Assembly (NCBI GenBank): GCA_947044365.1
Contig: OX345651.1
Span: 124,001 to 188,000 of the forward strand
Direction of reading: 5' to 3'
Length of the DNA: 64,000 nt
Source: Petrosia ficiformis
Taxonomy: Eukaryota > Porifera > Demospongiae > Haplosclerida > Petrosiidae
Under the pieces are notes generated by a model. That model was not told the DNA's origin, did not search any database, and saw nothing but the letters and a program-made list of their open reading frames with translations. This document shows positions 36,201 through 48,167 of the stretch, piece by piece (within the stretch, counting starts at the first letter, position 1; each line of letters starts with the position of its first letter). A program made the position numbers and the translations under genes.

Positions 36201-39200
36201 CCTTATCGATCAAGGTATTAAACCAGCCAGTAACATAGCGATTTATATGAACCGAACATCCTGGCTATACATAACAATACTAGCCGTGTTGAAAACTGGA
36301 TGTGTGTATGTACCAATAGCACTACAGAACCCACCTGATCGTATAAATATGATTCTTGAACATACCGATATTGAAGTTGTCATGACAGAATCTAATTTAT
36401 TAGAAAATCTTGAAACCTACCATAGTCGTGTGATTTGTATAGATGCGTTATCACTCCCTTCCTCTGATAATCGGACACTGGTTAATCCATCAAACCTGAC
36501 AATGGACTCATTATCTTGTATATTATATACCTCTGGTACTACAGGTACCCCAAAAGGTGTCGCTTTGTGTAATCGTAATATCATCCATTCTTTAAACAAC
36601 ATACTGCATCTAACATCACATGATGACACTGCTATAACCCTAGCATCTACTAATATAGTATTCGATGCACACATTGTTGATGCATTAGCTCCGTTGCTAA
36701 GAGGAAGCTCCTTAATTGTAGTTGATAATGTATCTCGCATGATGTCTGGTATAACACATGGATTTGCTACCCCAAGTGCCGTGTGTTGTATTGAAATACC
36801 TCCTAGTATGAGGGTTTTAATAGTCGGAGGCGAGGCATTTACAAACACGTGTTTTCGTAAAACCAAGCATGTTTCTAAAGTATTTAATATTTATGGTCCT
36901 ACTGAGTGTACTGTGTTTGTAACATGTAGAGATGAATATATCCCCTCAGATCCATCAAATCTTGGTCTAGCAATACCTGGTGCAACTCTTAATGTCACAA
37001 ACCCATCGGGTAATATTGTACCTCCTGGCTTCCCTGGGATCTTGCATATCGAAGGACCTCAAGTTGGTCTTGGGTACTATAAAGATGAAGAAAAGAGTAG
37101 CTCTACTTTCATTCCATCTTGTTTCGATGGAGTCTCATGTCACATGTATTGTACAGGTGACTGGGTTCGCAGGCTACCAAATGAATCATTACAGTTTATA
37201 GGGAGGGCGGATCATCAGGTAAAACTCAGGGGACAAAGATTTGATCTGTTAGAAGTTGAAAATGCAATACTTGATAGTCAACAGGTTGAGAATGTATGTG
37301 TGTTTGTATTTAACCAAAATACTCCTTCAGCCATCTTAGTAGCTTGTGTGACTCCTTTAACTATCTCTATAAACAGTCTTGCTGCTTATCTAAAGCGAAG
37401 GTTACCCTTGTATATGATACCCACTCTCATCCTTCCTCTCAAAGAGATGCCCCTTAATAGAGTAGGAAAGATTGATAGAGTATTACTTCATGCATTAGCG
37501 GAAGAGAAAACCACACCTCCTGTTGACAGAGAAGAGAAAGGTAAAGAAGGAGAAGTGATACGAAAAATAGCAAATGTGTTTGCTGGTGTTTTGGGAGTCA
37601 AATCATTTCCAGTAAATGGTGATTTTTTCACAAATGGAGGTCATTCTTTACTAGTAGTACCATTAATTACACTACTGAACCAAAGATTAGGTAGTAATAT
37701 TAACACAAGTGATGTGTTACAATATAGTACACCATTAGATCTACTTGATGTCATACAAACAAGTAGTAACAAAGATTATCATTTGAATACATCATCCTGT
37801 TTGGTACCTCTCGAGGACATGAATAGTACAGAGGAACACAACAGCACTAATGGATCCTCTATAAGATCTGTCCACAACCCTCTACTGGACATGAATACCA
37901 CAGAGGAACACACTGAAATGTTCTCTTTAGCTGTTACTGGCCAGTATGATAGAAAGGATATAGTGAATGCATTTACAACACATTGTAATGTTGAAAATAT
38001 ACCAGTAGAAACATGTAATAAACCCATATCTATTGAGGGTGAAATTAAAAGTGGATGTATTCAAATGAGATTTAATAGTGTTATTAATACACCTAATATA
38101 TCCATTAATATCACTAATAGAGATGATGTACAATCGTCAATTAATTATTATTATCAAACTGTAGAACCTCTCGTATCATTAGTACATTTAGTCCTCCATC
38201 CAAAGAGCTTTGTAGATTTTGGATTCCTGGATCCCATACCACCGGTCTCATTCTCAAAAGATTTTGAGGATGATATTGTCTCGGGCAGGTTTGAGCATGC
38301 CTCGGTCCTACTCTTGAATGAAGCAGGAATAAACATCCCTTCACAATCGCTAAAAGGGTGTTCCTCTATTCAAGGAGGATCCTCTTTTATTAATGTTATA
38401 ACTCAACAGTGTAAAGTCAAGTCCTATCTCAGTATCCAACCAGAGAACCCAGTTGTAGTTTTACATAAACCTTGTAATTCGGAGAACCCACTATTCTTTA
38501 TTCATGGTGGTATTATTGGATGGTCTCTACCATATACTAAAATATCAAAGAGAATGGATTATCATTCTATTGGTATACAACGTACCATAAATACTCCAAT
38601 TACCAGTTTTATTGACATGGCTCTTCACTTTATGAACATCATTATAGGGGTTCAACCCACTGGCCCATATTCCTTATTTGGTGTGTGCTATGGTGCATGT
38701 TTGGCTTACGAAATTGCTCATCAACTGGTGATAAATGGGAGAGAAGTGAAGCTTCTAGCGATGATAAACAACAGCCCGGTACAGGAGCTCCGCCCACCCA
38801 TGTTTGATCTTTATGGCGCTCCACTTCCGATGACCTCTTTAGATCCATTAGTATTTTACGAGGCAATGCTATCTGTTACCTTTCCTCATCAATATCTCAT
38901 TACACTACCCGATAAACCTTACCTTGATTGTACCATTCAGGCACTGTTAACAGCGTATCCATGGTTACCATTCACATATGAGGAACTAAAATCATTATAT
39001 CTTTCTTTCTATCATCCAATGAGTTGCCATTGGAAATACAATCCCAAACCGTCCAATATAGAAAAATGCATACTTATTCGTAACAAGACACACCCATTTT
39101 TTAATAGCGATGATTATGGGTTAGGAAAACTCGTTAAAAACCTTGAAGTATTCATAACCGAAAGAAAACTAGGTTTCCTCTCAGAGGATGATACAATGGA

Positions 39201-39237
39201 ATGTGTTCTCTCCATCATAAAACCATTTCTTCACTGA
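33201..39237 (+). CDS. Animal nonribosomal peptide synthetase-like protein (C, half-C, A, T, TE)
   Basis: Three coding exons (33201-33297, 33833-33917, 34113-39237) join in frame to 1768 residues. Domains: condensation, about 40-480, opening PLSLSHNQEQMYFL and holding HHIIYDG at about 184, the HHxxxDG active site. A second partial condensation-like segment, about 500-690 (GNQEDIGLLIATNN), lacks the active-site half. Adenylation, about 700-1190: LYTSGTTGTPKG, YGPTE, YCTGDW, GRADHQVKLRGQR and NRVGKID with the Lys. Carrier domain: FFTNGGHSLL near 1235, with the phosphopantetheine Ser. After a 250-residue linker, a thioesterase opens FIHGG; its nucleophile elbow is GVCYGA near 1584, with Cys in place of Ser, and SCHWKYNP may supply the His. 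Known family logic: activate an amino acid, load it, condense it, release it. Product unknown. Introns and an animal-type promoter argue against bacterial contamination. Confidence 0.92.
33940..34108. repeat. CATC/CTAT microsatellite in NRPS-like intron
   Basis: CTATCTATC and CCATTCATAC repeats fill the intron from 33918 to 34112. They extend the large reading frame upstream without stops, so the apparent HPSIYSS-type N-terminus is intronic. Confidence 0.85.
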
Positions 39238-39375
39238 CCAAAACTTATATAGTACCTACATGTGCATGCACATTTTGAAAGTATAATTATTATTGTAAAA
39301 CAATCAAATTTTTATCAATCTTTTTACAATAAAAATGTATTGAATAATGAACTCAACTAACATTCTGTTTGTAGT

Positions 39376-39510
39376 AACATCATATAACGTAATCTACTAA
39401 TAGTAACGAGATATAAAGTAATCTATTAATAGTAACGAGATATAAAGTAATCTATTAATAGTACCATGAAATATGAAGTATCTTTTAATAGTAATATTAA
39501 TGTCTACTAA
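39376..39510. repeat. Palindrome-core array 2 (short)
   Basis: About five copies of AATCTATTAATAGTAACGAG, with variants, in the 373-bp gap between the NRPS-like stop and the next start. Nothing else is recognised in this gap. Confidence 0.8.
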
Positions 39511-39610
39511 TAATGAAACTGCTGCAGTTACATAATTATATTCATGACTTCCTGCTGATGCAGCATCCAGCCCCACCCTAAACATCAGGGCGTTCCTGTT
39601 CTGAAGAAAG

Positions 39611-40561
39611 ATGAGTCGAACTGAAGGCATCCACTTGCCTAGATTACCGTAAGTATTATACTGCTAATTAAAAATATAATCATGTTTCTTTGATATACAC
39701 AGAACATCTCATGTAAGAGCTACCAGCTCTCATGCTGTCCAGCATCATTCCTCAACTAGAAAAACTACCAGTCAACACACCGGTACACTCATGGAACCTC
39801 ATTATACTGCATATATGTGAGTACTTATACTAGTGTGTATACATAGTATACATATATATATAATTTATATAAATATTATTATATATATATATATAACATA
39901 ATTATATATATATCAGTTTGTCTGTTTTTATAACACCATCTTATTTAATATATGTATTGTATGTATCATTTGCTATAATAAAAGATCAAAGGGACAAGCT
40001 TGAATTGCATCAAATAAATTGGAGAATACAACAGCCATCTGTTGAAGAGGTATCAAGATCAGAGACATGGCTAGGGTGAGACTCACCCCATTATGCTACA
40101 TTGAAGATTTGATGAAAAACATATTAAATAATGGGGTGAGTCTCACCCTAGCCATGTCTACAAATGATCTCTGATCTTGATACCTCTTCAACAGATGGCT
40201 GTTGTATTCTCCAATTTATTTGATGCAATTCAAACTCGTCCCTTTGATGATATTATATTATAATAATATTATATTTAGTTATTGCAGTAGACTTGTAATT
40301 TAGCATTATTCATCTATCACAGAGGTACACCCAGACAAGATGTCCCTCATCAAGTATATCGTGATGCAGCAATGTTTGATGATGTATTTGATAGACAAGG
40401 TAAACTACTATCCAGTAGAAACACACCTAAAATAACCAGCCCTCTTAACTCCATGGAATATAACAGGTAACTAAAATATTCAGTTTAAAATATTAAATAC
40501 ATACATACATACATACATACATACATACACATATACATACATATATACATACATATATGCA

Positions 40562-40595
<34 letters not shown>

Positions 40596-43500
40596 CATAC
40601 ATACATACATCCATACACACATACATACATACATACATACATACATACACATATATACATACATACATACATACAACAATCATAACACTATGATAAAGTC
40701 ACTCTATATATATAATTTTAATCCATCATTATTCAGTCTTCATGATCCTCATTGCAAGCGTTTATTTCTTAATAATCAAACACTACGAGATCACCTGACA
40801 CATCTTGGTCTATTAACTGACGATCTTCGTGTAGTAGCTACTACAAAGGAACAGAGACAAAAAGTACGAGCACATGAGCTCCTGGAAAGAAAAGAAGAAC
40901 TGCTTCGAGTTAGTTGTAATTATAATATATACATACACACATACATACATACACACATACATACTTACATACACACATACATACACACATACATACATAC
41001 ATACATACATTACATGTATAGAGAATGAGTGAAAGGGAAAACCAGCGTATTGAAAAGTTACAGGTAATAAAACAAAGGACTGTGGATACCTTTGATACAT
41101 AATTATACAATGTATTTTATGAATAGAAAGCAGTTAGCCTGCCTGTGAAATATGAGCTGAGTATGAAGAAACAAGAGGAGAGAAAGAAGAATTGGGAGAA
41201 GATAAGGGATGTTAAGATTGAGAAACTAACAATAACAGAAAAGGTAGTGTGTGTGTATGTGAGTGTGTGTGTGTGTATGATGTGATGATACTTTGTTTAG
41301 AAAGCAAGAATGAAAGAATTGGAAAGAAAGAATGAGAGAAAGAAGCAGTTACAGGAACTGTTAGAACAAATAAAACTTTCAGAACAAACTAAACGAAATG
41401 CAGCACAACATCAACAAGAACAAGCAGAAATAACAGCATATGAAAAACAATATGGAAAGGTTTGGATGATTCTATATAACCTCCCATCCATCTATCCATC
41501 CATCCATCTATCAATCTATCCATCCATCATCCATCCATCCATCCATCCATCCATCTATCCATCCATCCATCTATCCATCCATCCATCCATCCATCCATCC
41601 ATCCATCCATTTGTCACCATACAGACTGCAGTTTGGCACAGGGCATCTGATCATATACACAACAGGTTAGTATAGTACAGTATATAACATGTTTTAATAT
41701 TATGCAATACTAGAATGATATATCTTGCACAAACCAAATGGAGGAAGAGAAAAGATAATGATTGGCTATCAGAAGTACGTATCTATATGACATACGTACA
41801 AACAGACATTAATTATTTTTGTGATAGTCTTTTCCTCAGCCTGGAAGGAAATCATCTGATGATACTCCCATTGATTTGGAATCTGATCTGTCTTACTTCC
41901 ATCATAAGGAAGAGGAAGTGAGACAGAAAGAGGAGGAAGTGAGGGAGGAAGAAGAGAAGGAGGAGGAAGTGAGGGAGGAAGAAGAGAAGATTGATAAGGA
42001 GGAGGAAGTGAGGGAGGAATTGGAGGAGAAAGTGTATGAAGATGACAAACGAGAATCTGAAATTGAATCAACTACTAAAGGTGTGATTATCACATGATTA
42101 TCACATGATAAATTATTAGCTATAACTCTGTATACATGTGTGTGTAGGTAACTAATGCATGTAGATATGTATGTCATTCTATAGAAGTCACAGAACATAA
42201 AGAGCCTATATCCTCTGTTACTGAGATTATAACAGATCATGAATCAAAATCACCTACTCAAAAGGAACCTCCACCCACTCACAAGGAAGTAACTAAAATG
42301 AATGCTCAACAGAGCACAGTGGAAATCACACGCCTATTTTTAGATCTGCTAGCACAGTATGTAATTAAATTATGGTTACCATGGTAATATGAATAATAAA
42401 GTATTGTGTTCATATATCACTCAGACTTGATCATAGTAGAACAGGTTTTGTGTCATTTGATGACTTTTTTCGGACAATGGGGTCACATGACCTGGCTCTT
42501 CCACTTGATCAGGAAGAACTGTTCTATATAGCAGGTATGACCACATTACATAATTATATATATATATATACATTTATTTATTTACTTAAGGTCAAGTTGA
42601 TACTTATGGTAATGGATGGATACCATTAATACAAGCAACCAGCATGTTACCATTGTTACTGTTGGAACTGTTTCAACAACGAATGCAACTGCAAATGGTA
42701 GGCATAATAGTAACACAATTAGAAATGATCTATTAATAGTAACACGAAGACTATTGAAATGATCTATTAATAGTAACACAATTAGAAATGATCTATTAAT
42801 AGTAACACGAAGACTATTGAAATGATCTATTAATAGTGACACGAAGACTATTGAAATGATCTATTAATAGCAACATTACTTAATTCTGTACAGCAACAGT
42901 ATGGTAGTTATATTGAAGACAGGTGGTTACAGCTCTCATCTCCTAATATTGGATACATATACATGGATAAAACTACTGGTCGTGTACAAAGAGAAAGACC
43001 CTCTGATTATCGAACATATTTAAAAGATGACTGGTTTGAAGATGTTGTAGTGGATCTTTTTGAGACAGCAGATACTAACAGAGATGGATATGTTGATGAA
43101 AGTGAAATCATTGATGTAAGTTCCTCATCATGAGGTGGCTTATTCTATCACAAGTACAATTAATCAAATAAAAGCCACACAGTGATTATTAAACATGTTA
43201 TGTACAATACTAATGTAGTGACTAATGTGACAATAGGGACAGTAGTGAGTAATGTGACAATAGTGACAGTGGTGACTAATGTGACAATAGAAACAGTAGT
43301 GACTAATGTGACAATAGGGACAGTAGTGACTAATGTGACAATAGGGACAGTGGTGACTAATGTGACAATAGTGACAGTGGTGACTAATGTGACAATAGAG
43401 ACAGTAGTGACTAATGTGACGATAGTGACAGTAGTGACTAATGTGACAATAGGGACAGTAGTGACTGATGTGACAATAGTGACAGTGGTGACTGATGTGA

Positions 43501-46500
43501 CAATAGGGACAGTAGTGACTAATGTGACAATAGGGACTGTAGTGACTAATGTGACAATAGGGACAGTATAGTGACTAATGTGACAATAGGGACAGTGGTG
43601 ACAATAGAGACAGTAGTGACTAATGTCACAATAGTGACAGTGGTGACTAATGTGACAATAGGGACAGTAGTGACTAATGTGACAATAGGGACAGTGGTGA
43701 CTGATGTGACAATAGGGACTGTAGTGACTAATGTGACAATAGGGACAGTAGTGACTAATGTGACAATAGTGACAATAGGGACAGTAGTGACTAATGTGAC
43801 AATAGTGACAGTGGTGACTAATGTGACAATAGGGACAGTAGTGACTAATGTGACAATAGGGACTGTAGTGACTAATGTGACAATAGTGACAGTGGTGACT
43901 GATGTGACAATAGGGACAGTAGTGACTGATGTGACAATAGTGACAGTGGTGACTGATGTGACAATAGGGACAGTGGTGACAATAGTGATAATAGAGACAG
44001 TAGTGACTAATGTGACAATAGTGACAGTAGTGACTAATGTGACAATAGGGACAGTAGTGACTGATGACAATAGTGACAGTGGTGACTGATGTGACAATAG
44101 GGACAGTAGTGACTAATGTGACAATAGGGACAGTAGTGACTAATGTGACAATAGTGACAGTAGTGACTAATGTGACAATAGGGACTGTAGTGACTGATGT
44201 GACAATAGGGACAGTAGTGACTAATGTGACAATAGTGACAGTAGTGACTAATGTGACAATAGGGACTGTAGTGACTGATGTGACAATAGGGACAGTAGTG
44301 ACTAATGTGACAATAGTGACAGTGGTGACTGATGTGACAATAGGGACAGTGGTGACAATAGTGACAATAGAGACAGTAGTGAGTAATGTGACAATAGTGA
44401 CAGTGGTGACTAATGTGACAATAGGGACAGTAGTGACTAATGTCACAATAGGGACGTGGTGACTGATGTGACAATAGGGACAGTGGTGACAATAGTGACA
44501 ATAGGGACAATAGCGACTAATGTGACAATAGTGACTAATGTGACAGTAGGGACTAATGTGACAATAGAGACAGTAGTGACTAACGTGACAATAGTGACTA
44601 ATGTGACAGTAGGGACAGTGGTGACTGATGTGACAATAGGGACTGTAGTGACTAATGTGACAATGGTGACTAATGTGACAATAGGGACTAATGTGACTAT
44701 TATCACATCAGTCACCATTGCCCTATTGTCACATTAGTCACTACTGTCTCTATTGTCACATTAGTCACTACTGTCCCTTGTCACATTAGTCATAACTGTC
44801 CCTATTGTCACATTAGTCACCACTGTCCCTATTGTCACATCAGTCACCACTGTTCCCATCATCACATTAGTCACTACTGTCCCTATCGTCTGTCCTGTTA
44901 GTCACTACTGTCCCTATTGTCACGTTAATCACTACTATTCCTATCGTCACATTAGTCACTACTGTCCCTATTGTCACATCAGTCACCACTGTCCCTATCG
45001 TCACATTAGTCACCACTGTCCCTATTGTCACATCAGTCACCACTAGCTGTTCCTATCATCACATTAGTCACTACTGTCCCTATCGTCTGTCCTGTTAGTC
45101 ACTACTGTCCCTATTGTCACGTTAATCACTACTATTCCTATCGTCACATTAGTCACTACTGTCCCTATTGTCACATTAGTCACCACTGTCCCTATCATCA
45201 CATTAGTCACTATTGTCCCTATTGTCACATTAGTCACTACTGTCCCTATTGTCACATTAGTCACCACTGTCCCTATTGTCACATTAGTCACCACTGTCCC
45301 TATTGTCACATTAGTCACCACTGTCCCTATCATCACATTAGTCACTATTGTCCCTATTGTCACATTAGTCACCACTGTCCCTATCGTCTGTCTTGTTAGT
45401 CACTACTGTCCCTATCGTCACATTAGTCACTACTGTTCCTATTGTCACATTAGTCACTACTGTCCCTATTGTCACATTAGTCACTACTGTTCCTATTGTC
45501 ACATTAGTCACTACTGTCCCTATTGTCACATTAGTCACCACTGTCCCTATCGTCTGTCTTGTTAGTCACTACTGTCCCTATTGTCACATCAGTCACTACT
45601 GTCTCTATTGTCACATTAGTCATAACTGTCTCTATTGTCACATCAGTCACCACTGTCCCTATCGTCACATTAGTCACCGCTGTCACTATTGTCACATTAG
45701 TCACTACTGTCACTATTGTCACATTAGTCACTACTGTCCCTATTGTCACATTAGTCACTACTGTCCCTATCGTCACATTAGTCACCACTGTCCCTATTGT
45801 CACATCAGTCACGACTGTCCCAATTGTCACATTAGTCACAACTGTCCCTATTGTCACATTAGTCACCACTGTCCCTATCGTCACATTAGTCGCCACTGTC
45901 CCTATTGTCACATCAGTCACAACTGTTCATATTGTCATGTTAGTCACTATTGTCCCTATTGTCACATTAGTCACTACTGTCCCTATCGTCACATTAGTCA
46001 CGACTGTCCCTATTGCCACATCAGTCACGACTGTCCCTATTGTCACATTAGTCACCACTGTCCCTATCGTCACATTAGTCACCACTGTCCCTATTGTCAC
46101 GTCAGTCACTGTTGTCCCTATTGTCACGTTAGTCACTATTGTCACATTAGTCACTACTATCCCTATCATCACATTTGTCACTATTGTCCCTATTGTCACA
46201 TCAGTCACTATTATTCATATTGTCACGTTAGTCACTACTGTCACTAATATCCCTATTGTCATGTTAGTCACTACTGTCCCTATTGTTCCTATTGTCACAT
46301 TAGTCACTATTGTCACATTAGTCACTACTGTTCCTATCATCACATTTGTCACTATTGTCCCTATTGTCACGTTAGTCACTATTGTCACATTAGTCACTTC
46401 AGTCACTACTCCCTATTGTCACACTTGTCACTATAGATAAGCCCTGGTTATTAAACACACTATGTATAATTAGCCATGCCCTGGTTATTTCAATACAGTT

Positions 46501-47487
46501 CCTACAATCTCCAGTGATAAGCTCAAGAGTGTATACACAACAAATGGAGGAGTTACATAAATTATTTCTTGATCAAAGTGTAGAGGGTGTGATGGGACTG
46601 GAACAGTTCGTACCACTAGCTCATATCATGTTGCAAATGATATATTCAAATTCATATCCAGACAAGGTGAGATTCAACAATCAATGTATGTATATCTATT
46701 TATCGATTGAGTGCAGGAATGGATAGAACTCGAGTCTAGAAAATGTGGTGTATATTTCTTCAATCCAACCACTGGCGAAATGAAGCTACCTGATACTGTT
46801 GCCATGGCAGCACCTTCAAAGGTATGTATGTATTTTGAATGGAGTTCACAAGTGGTTGAATTAGTACATATCATACCATTTAGGAAAAATCATCAAGGGA
46901 AAAGAAAAAGAGACGTAAAGATTCTAAATTAAAGGACAGTGAGGGTGAGATGACACCCACCTCTACAGGACCCCCTCCATTACGAAGGCGTTCCAGTAAA
47001 TCCACAAGAAGTTCAAGAAGTGACGATAAGGAAACCAACCAATCAGATGATGTGAAAATGGTCAGCTGATATTGTATTACAATAATAGACCACTTTATTT
47101 GTTTCACTGGTTTAGGATAATACATCAGGTGATAGTCATGTGACAGGAGAGTCTTCACGAGATGGGTTGGGGCTTATGGACGAAGAAGAATTGGAGACTC
47201 AAAAGCTTGTAGAACAAGTTGCAGAAAGACTTCAAACAGGTCTCAATATAATTGAGACAATACCAGAGGAAGATGAACAAGGAGAGGTCTTAGATCACCA
47301 TGGTAACAAGGATGATGAGACAGAGCTCTTAGATCACCATGGTAACAAGGATGATGAGACAGAGCTCTTAGATCACCACGGTAACAAGGATGACACAGAG
47401 GTCTTAGATAACCATGGTAACAAGGATGACGAAATTGGCACCATCTTACAAGCAGTCATTAATAAAAGAGAAGAAGACGCAACATAG
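39611..47487 (+). CDS. EF-hand / coiled-coil protein, uncharacterised
   Basis: Eighteen exons: 39611-39648, 39703-39816, 40323-40466, 40737-40908, 41022-41063, 41127-41243, 41301-41459, 41625-41665, 41714-41774, 41840-42080, 42185-42356, 42425-42533, 42591-42697, 42894-43115, 46499-46666, 46717-46821, 46884-47060 and 47116-47487. The N-terminal region is basic. A coiled coil follows ([40 protein letters not shown]), then a Glu-rich stretch. EF-hand-like loop: [12 protein letters not shown]. Canonical EF-hand loop: [12 protein letters not shown] (exon 14). Later a degenerate one, [12 protein letters not shown]. Exon 16 ([20 protein letters not shown]) looks WW-like. The C-terminus has four copies of [12 protein letters not shown]. 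Calcium binding is likely for the canonical loop; the family is not recognised and could be a ciliary or cytoskeletal EF-hand protein. Confidence 0.8.
39985..40248. repeat. Long foldback (near-perfect inverted repeat)
   Basis: Left arm 39985-40090, loop 40091-40131, right arm 40132-40248. The arms pair over about 105 bp with only a few mismatches and one 11-nt bulge near the top of the stem. The ends ATCAAAGGGAC / GTCCCTTTGAT are inverted. It lies in intron 2 of the EF-hand gene. It could be a foldback-type MITE, and its transcript would form a long hairpin. Confidence 0.92.
40496..40677. repeat. (CATA)n microsatellite
   Basis: Fills the intron between exons 3 and 4 of the EF-hand gene. A shorter run at 40926-41015 fills the next intron. 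Confidence 0.88.
41485..41612. repeat. (CATC)n microsatellite
   Basis: CCAT tetranucleotide run in the intron between exons 7 and 8 of the EF-hand gene. Confidence 0.88.
42718..42880. repeat. Palindrome-core array 3
   Basis: Five copies of ATGATCTATTAATAGTAACA alternating with CGAAGACTATTGAA, in the intron before exon 14 of the EF-hand gene. Confidence 0.85.
43195..44695 (+). repeat. Minisatellite, forward half (9/27-bp units)
   Basis: About 1.5 kb of tandem units, mostly 27 bp, made of three related 9-mers: GTGACTAAT, GTGACAATA and GGGACAGTA, with variants. The 9-bp periodicity keeps several frames open and produces spurious long frames reading VTNVTIGTV. It lies in intron 14 of the EF-hand gene. 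Confidence 0.95.
44696..46435 (-). repeat. Minisatellite, inverted half
   Basis: The same unit in reverse complement (ATTAGTCAC, TATTGTCAC, TACTGTCCC) for about 1.7 kb. It meets the forward half at about 44696 with no spacer, giving a 3.2-kb inverted repeat inside one intron. Confidence 0.95.
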
Positions 47488-47989
47488 ATATATATATATA
47501 TATATGTACAATTTTAGATATATCAGATGTAACAGAGTTATTTATAACATTTTATTAATTAGAATGACGCAGAATATTCAGTGAATAGGAACGGGTCTCA
47601 TATTACTAGTACACAGGATATGGTATTGAATATTTTTATCACGGTTTGCGATTTAGGATATACTGACTCATTCTTGATCAGTGGAATTGGAACGAGTCTC
47701 ATATTACCAGTACGCAGAATATATGAATGTTACTGTTAATTATAGTCTAACAAGTTAATGACAACTACATTTTTCTAAATGGAGATGTCCATTGAGTATA
47801 ATATATAATTATAATATTATATATATATATAATATATATTATATACACAATATTGACTACAATACATTACTCACCTAATGATAAATCTTCTTGTTATAAG
47901 TTAACCAAAAGTTTCATCCACTAATTAAAGTCTCTTTTCAATATTCTCCTCTTGATAGGCCAATAAATGGAGCAAGCTTTCCCGAGTCT
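47488..47989. other. Intergenic, EF-hand gene to LYAR
   Basis: AT-rich, with two related blocks CGGGTCTCATATTACTAG and CGAGTCTCATATTACCAG (about 47592 and 47692) and AT microsatellites. No gene is recognised. Confidence 0.6.
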
Positions 47990-48167
47990 TGACCTCTCGT
48001 CTTTACCGCGCAATGGCGCCGATTGGCGCGTTGGCAACTTCGCGCGCAATTAATTTTAAATTTTGAATTACCAAACTTGTCATGTGATAAACTCATTAAC
48101 CACACAGTAAACCACGTGATTATCACAACAGCCACATGGTGACACCAAACATACTTAAATTATAATA
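47990..48167 (+). promoter_or_regulatory. GC-rich, E2F-like promoter region of LYAR
   Basis: A GC-rich island in AT-rich surroundings has ATGGCGCCGATTGGCGCG (48013-48030) and TTCGCGCGCAA (about 48039-48049), E2F-like cores, about 120-155 bp before the LYAR ATG. Growth-linked control fits a nucleolar growth factor but is inferred. Confidence 0.45.

Noticed and set aside
33201..39237. Bacterial symbiont contamination as the source of the NRPS-like gene
   Set aside because: Animal-type introns, TATA promoter, AT-rich codon use and flanking animal genes on the same contig argue against it, though horizontal origin long ago remains possible.
43160..46440. Long open frames (up to 428 codons) on both strands reading VTNVTIGTV or HISHYCPYC
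   Set aside because: They follow the 9-bp minisatellite periodicity, are open in several frames and both strands, and sit inside an intron with good flanking splice sites.
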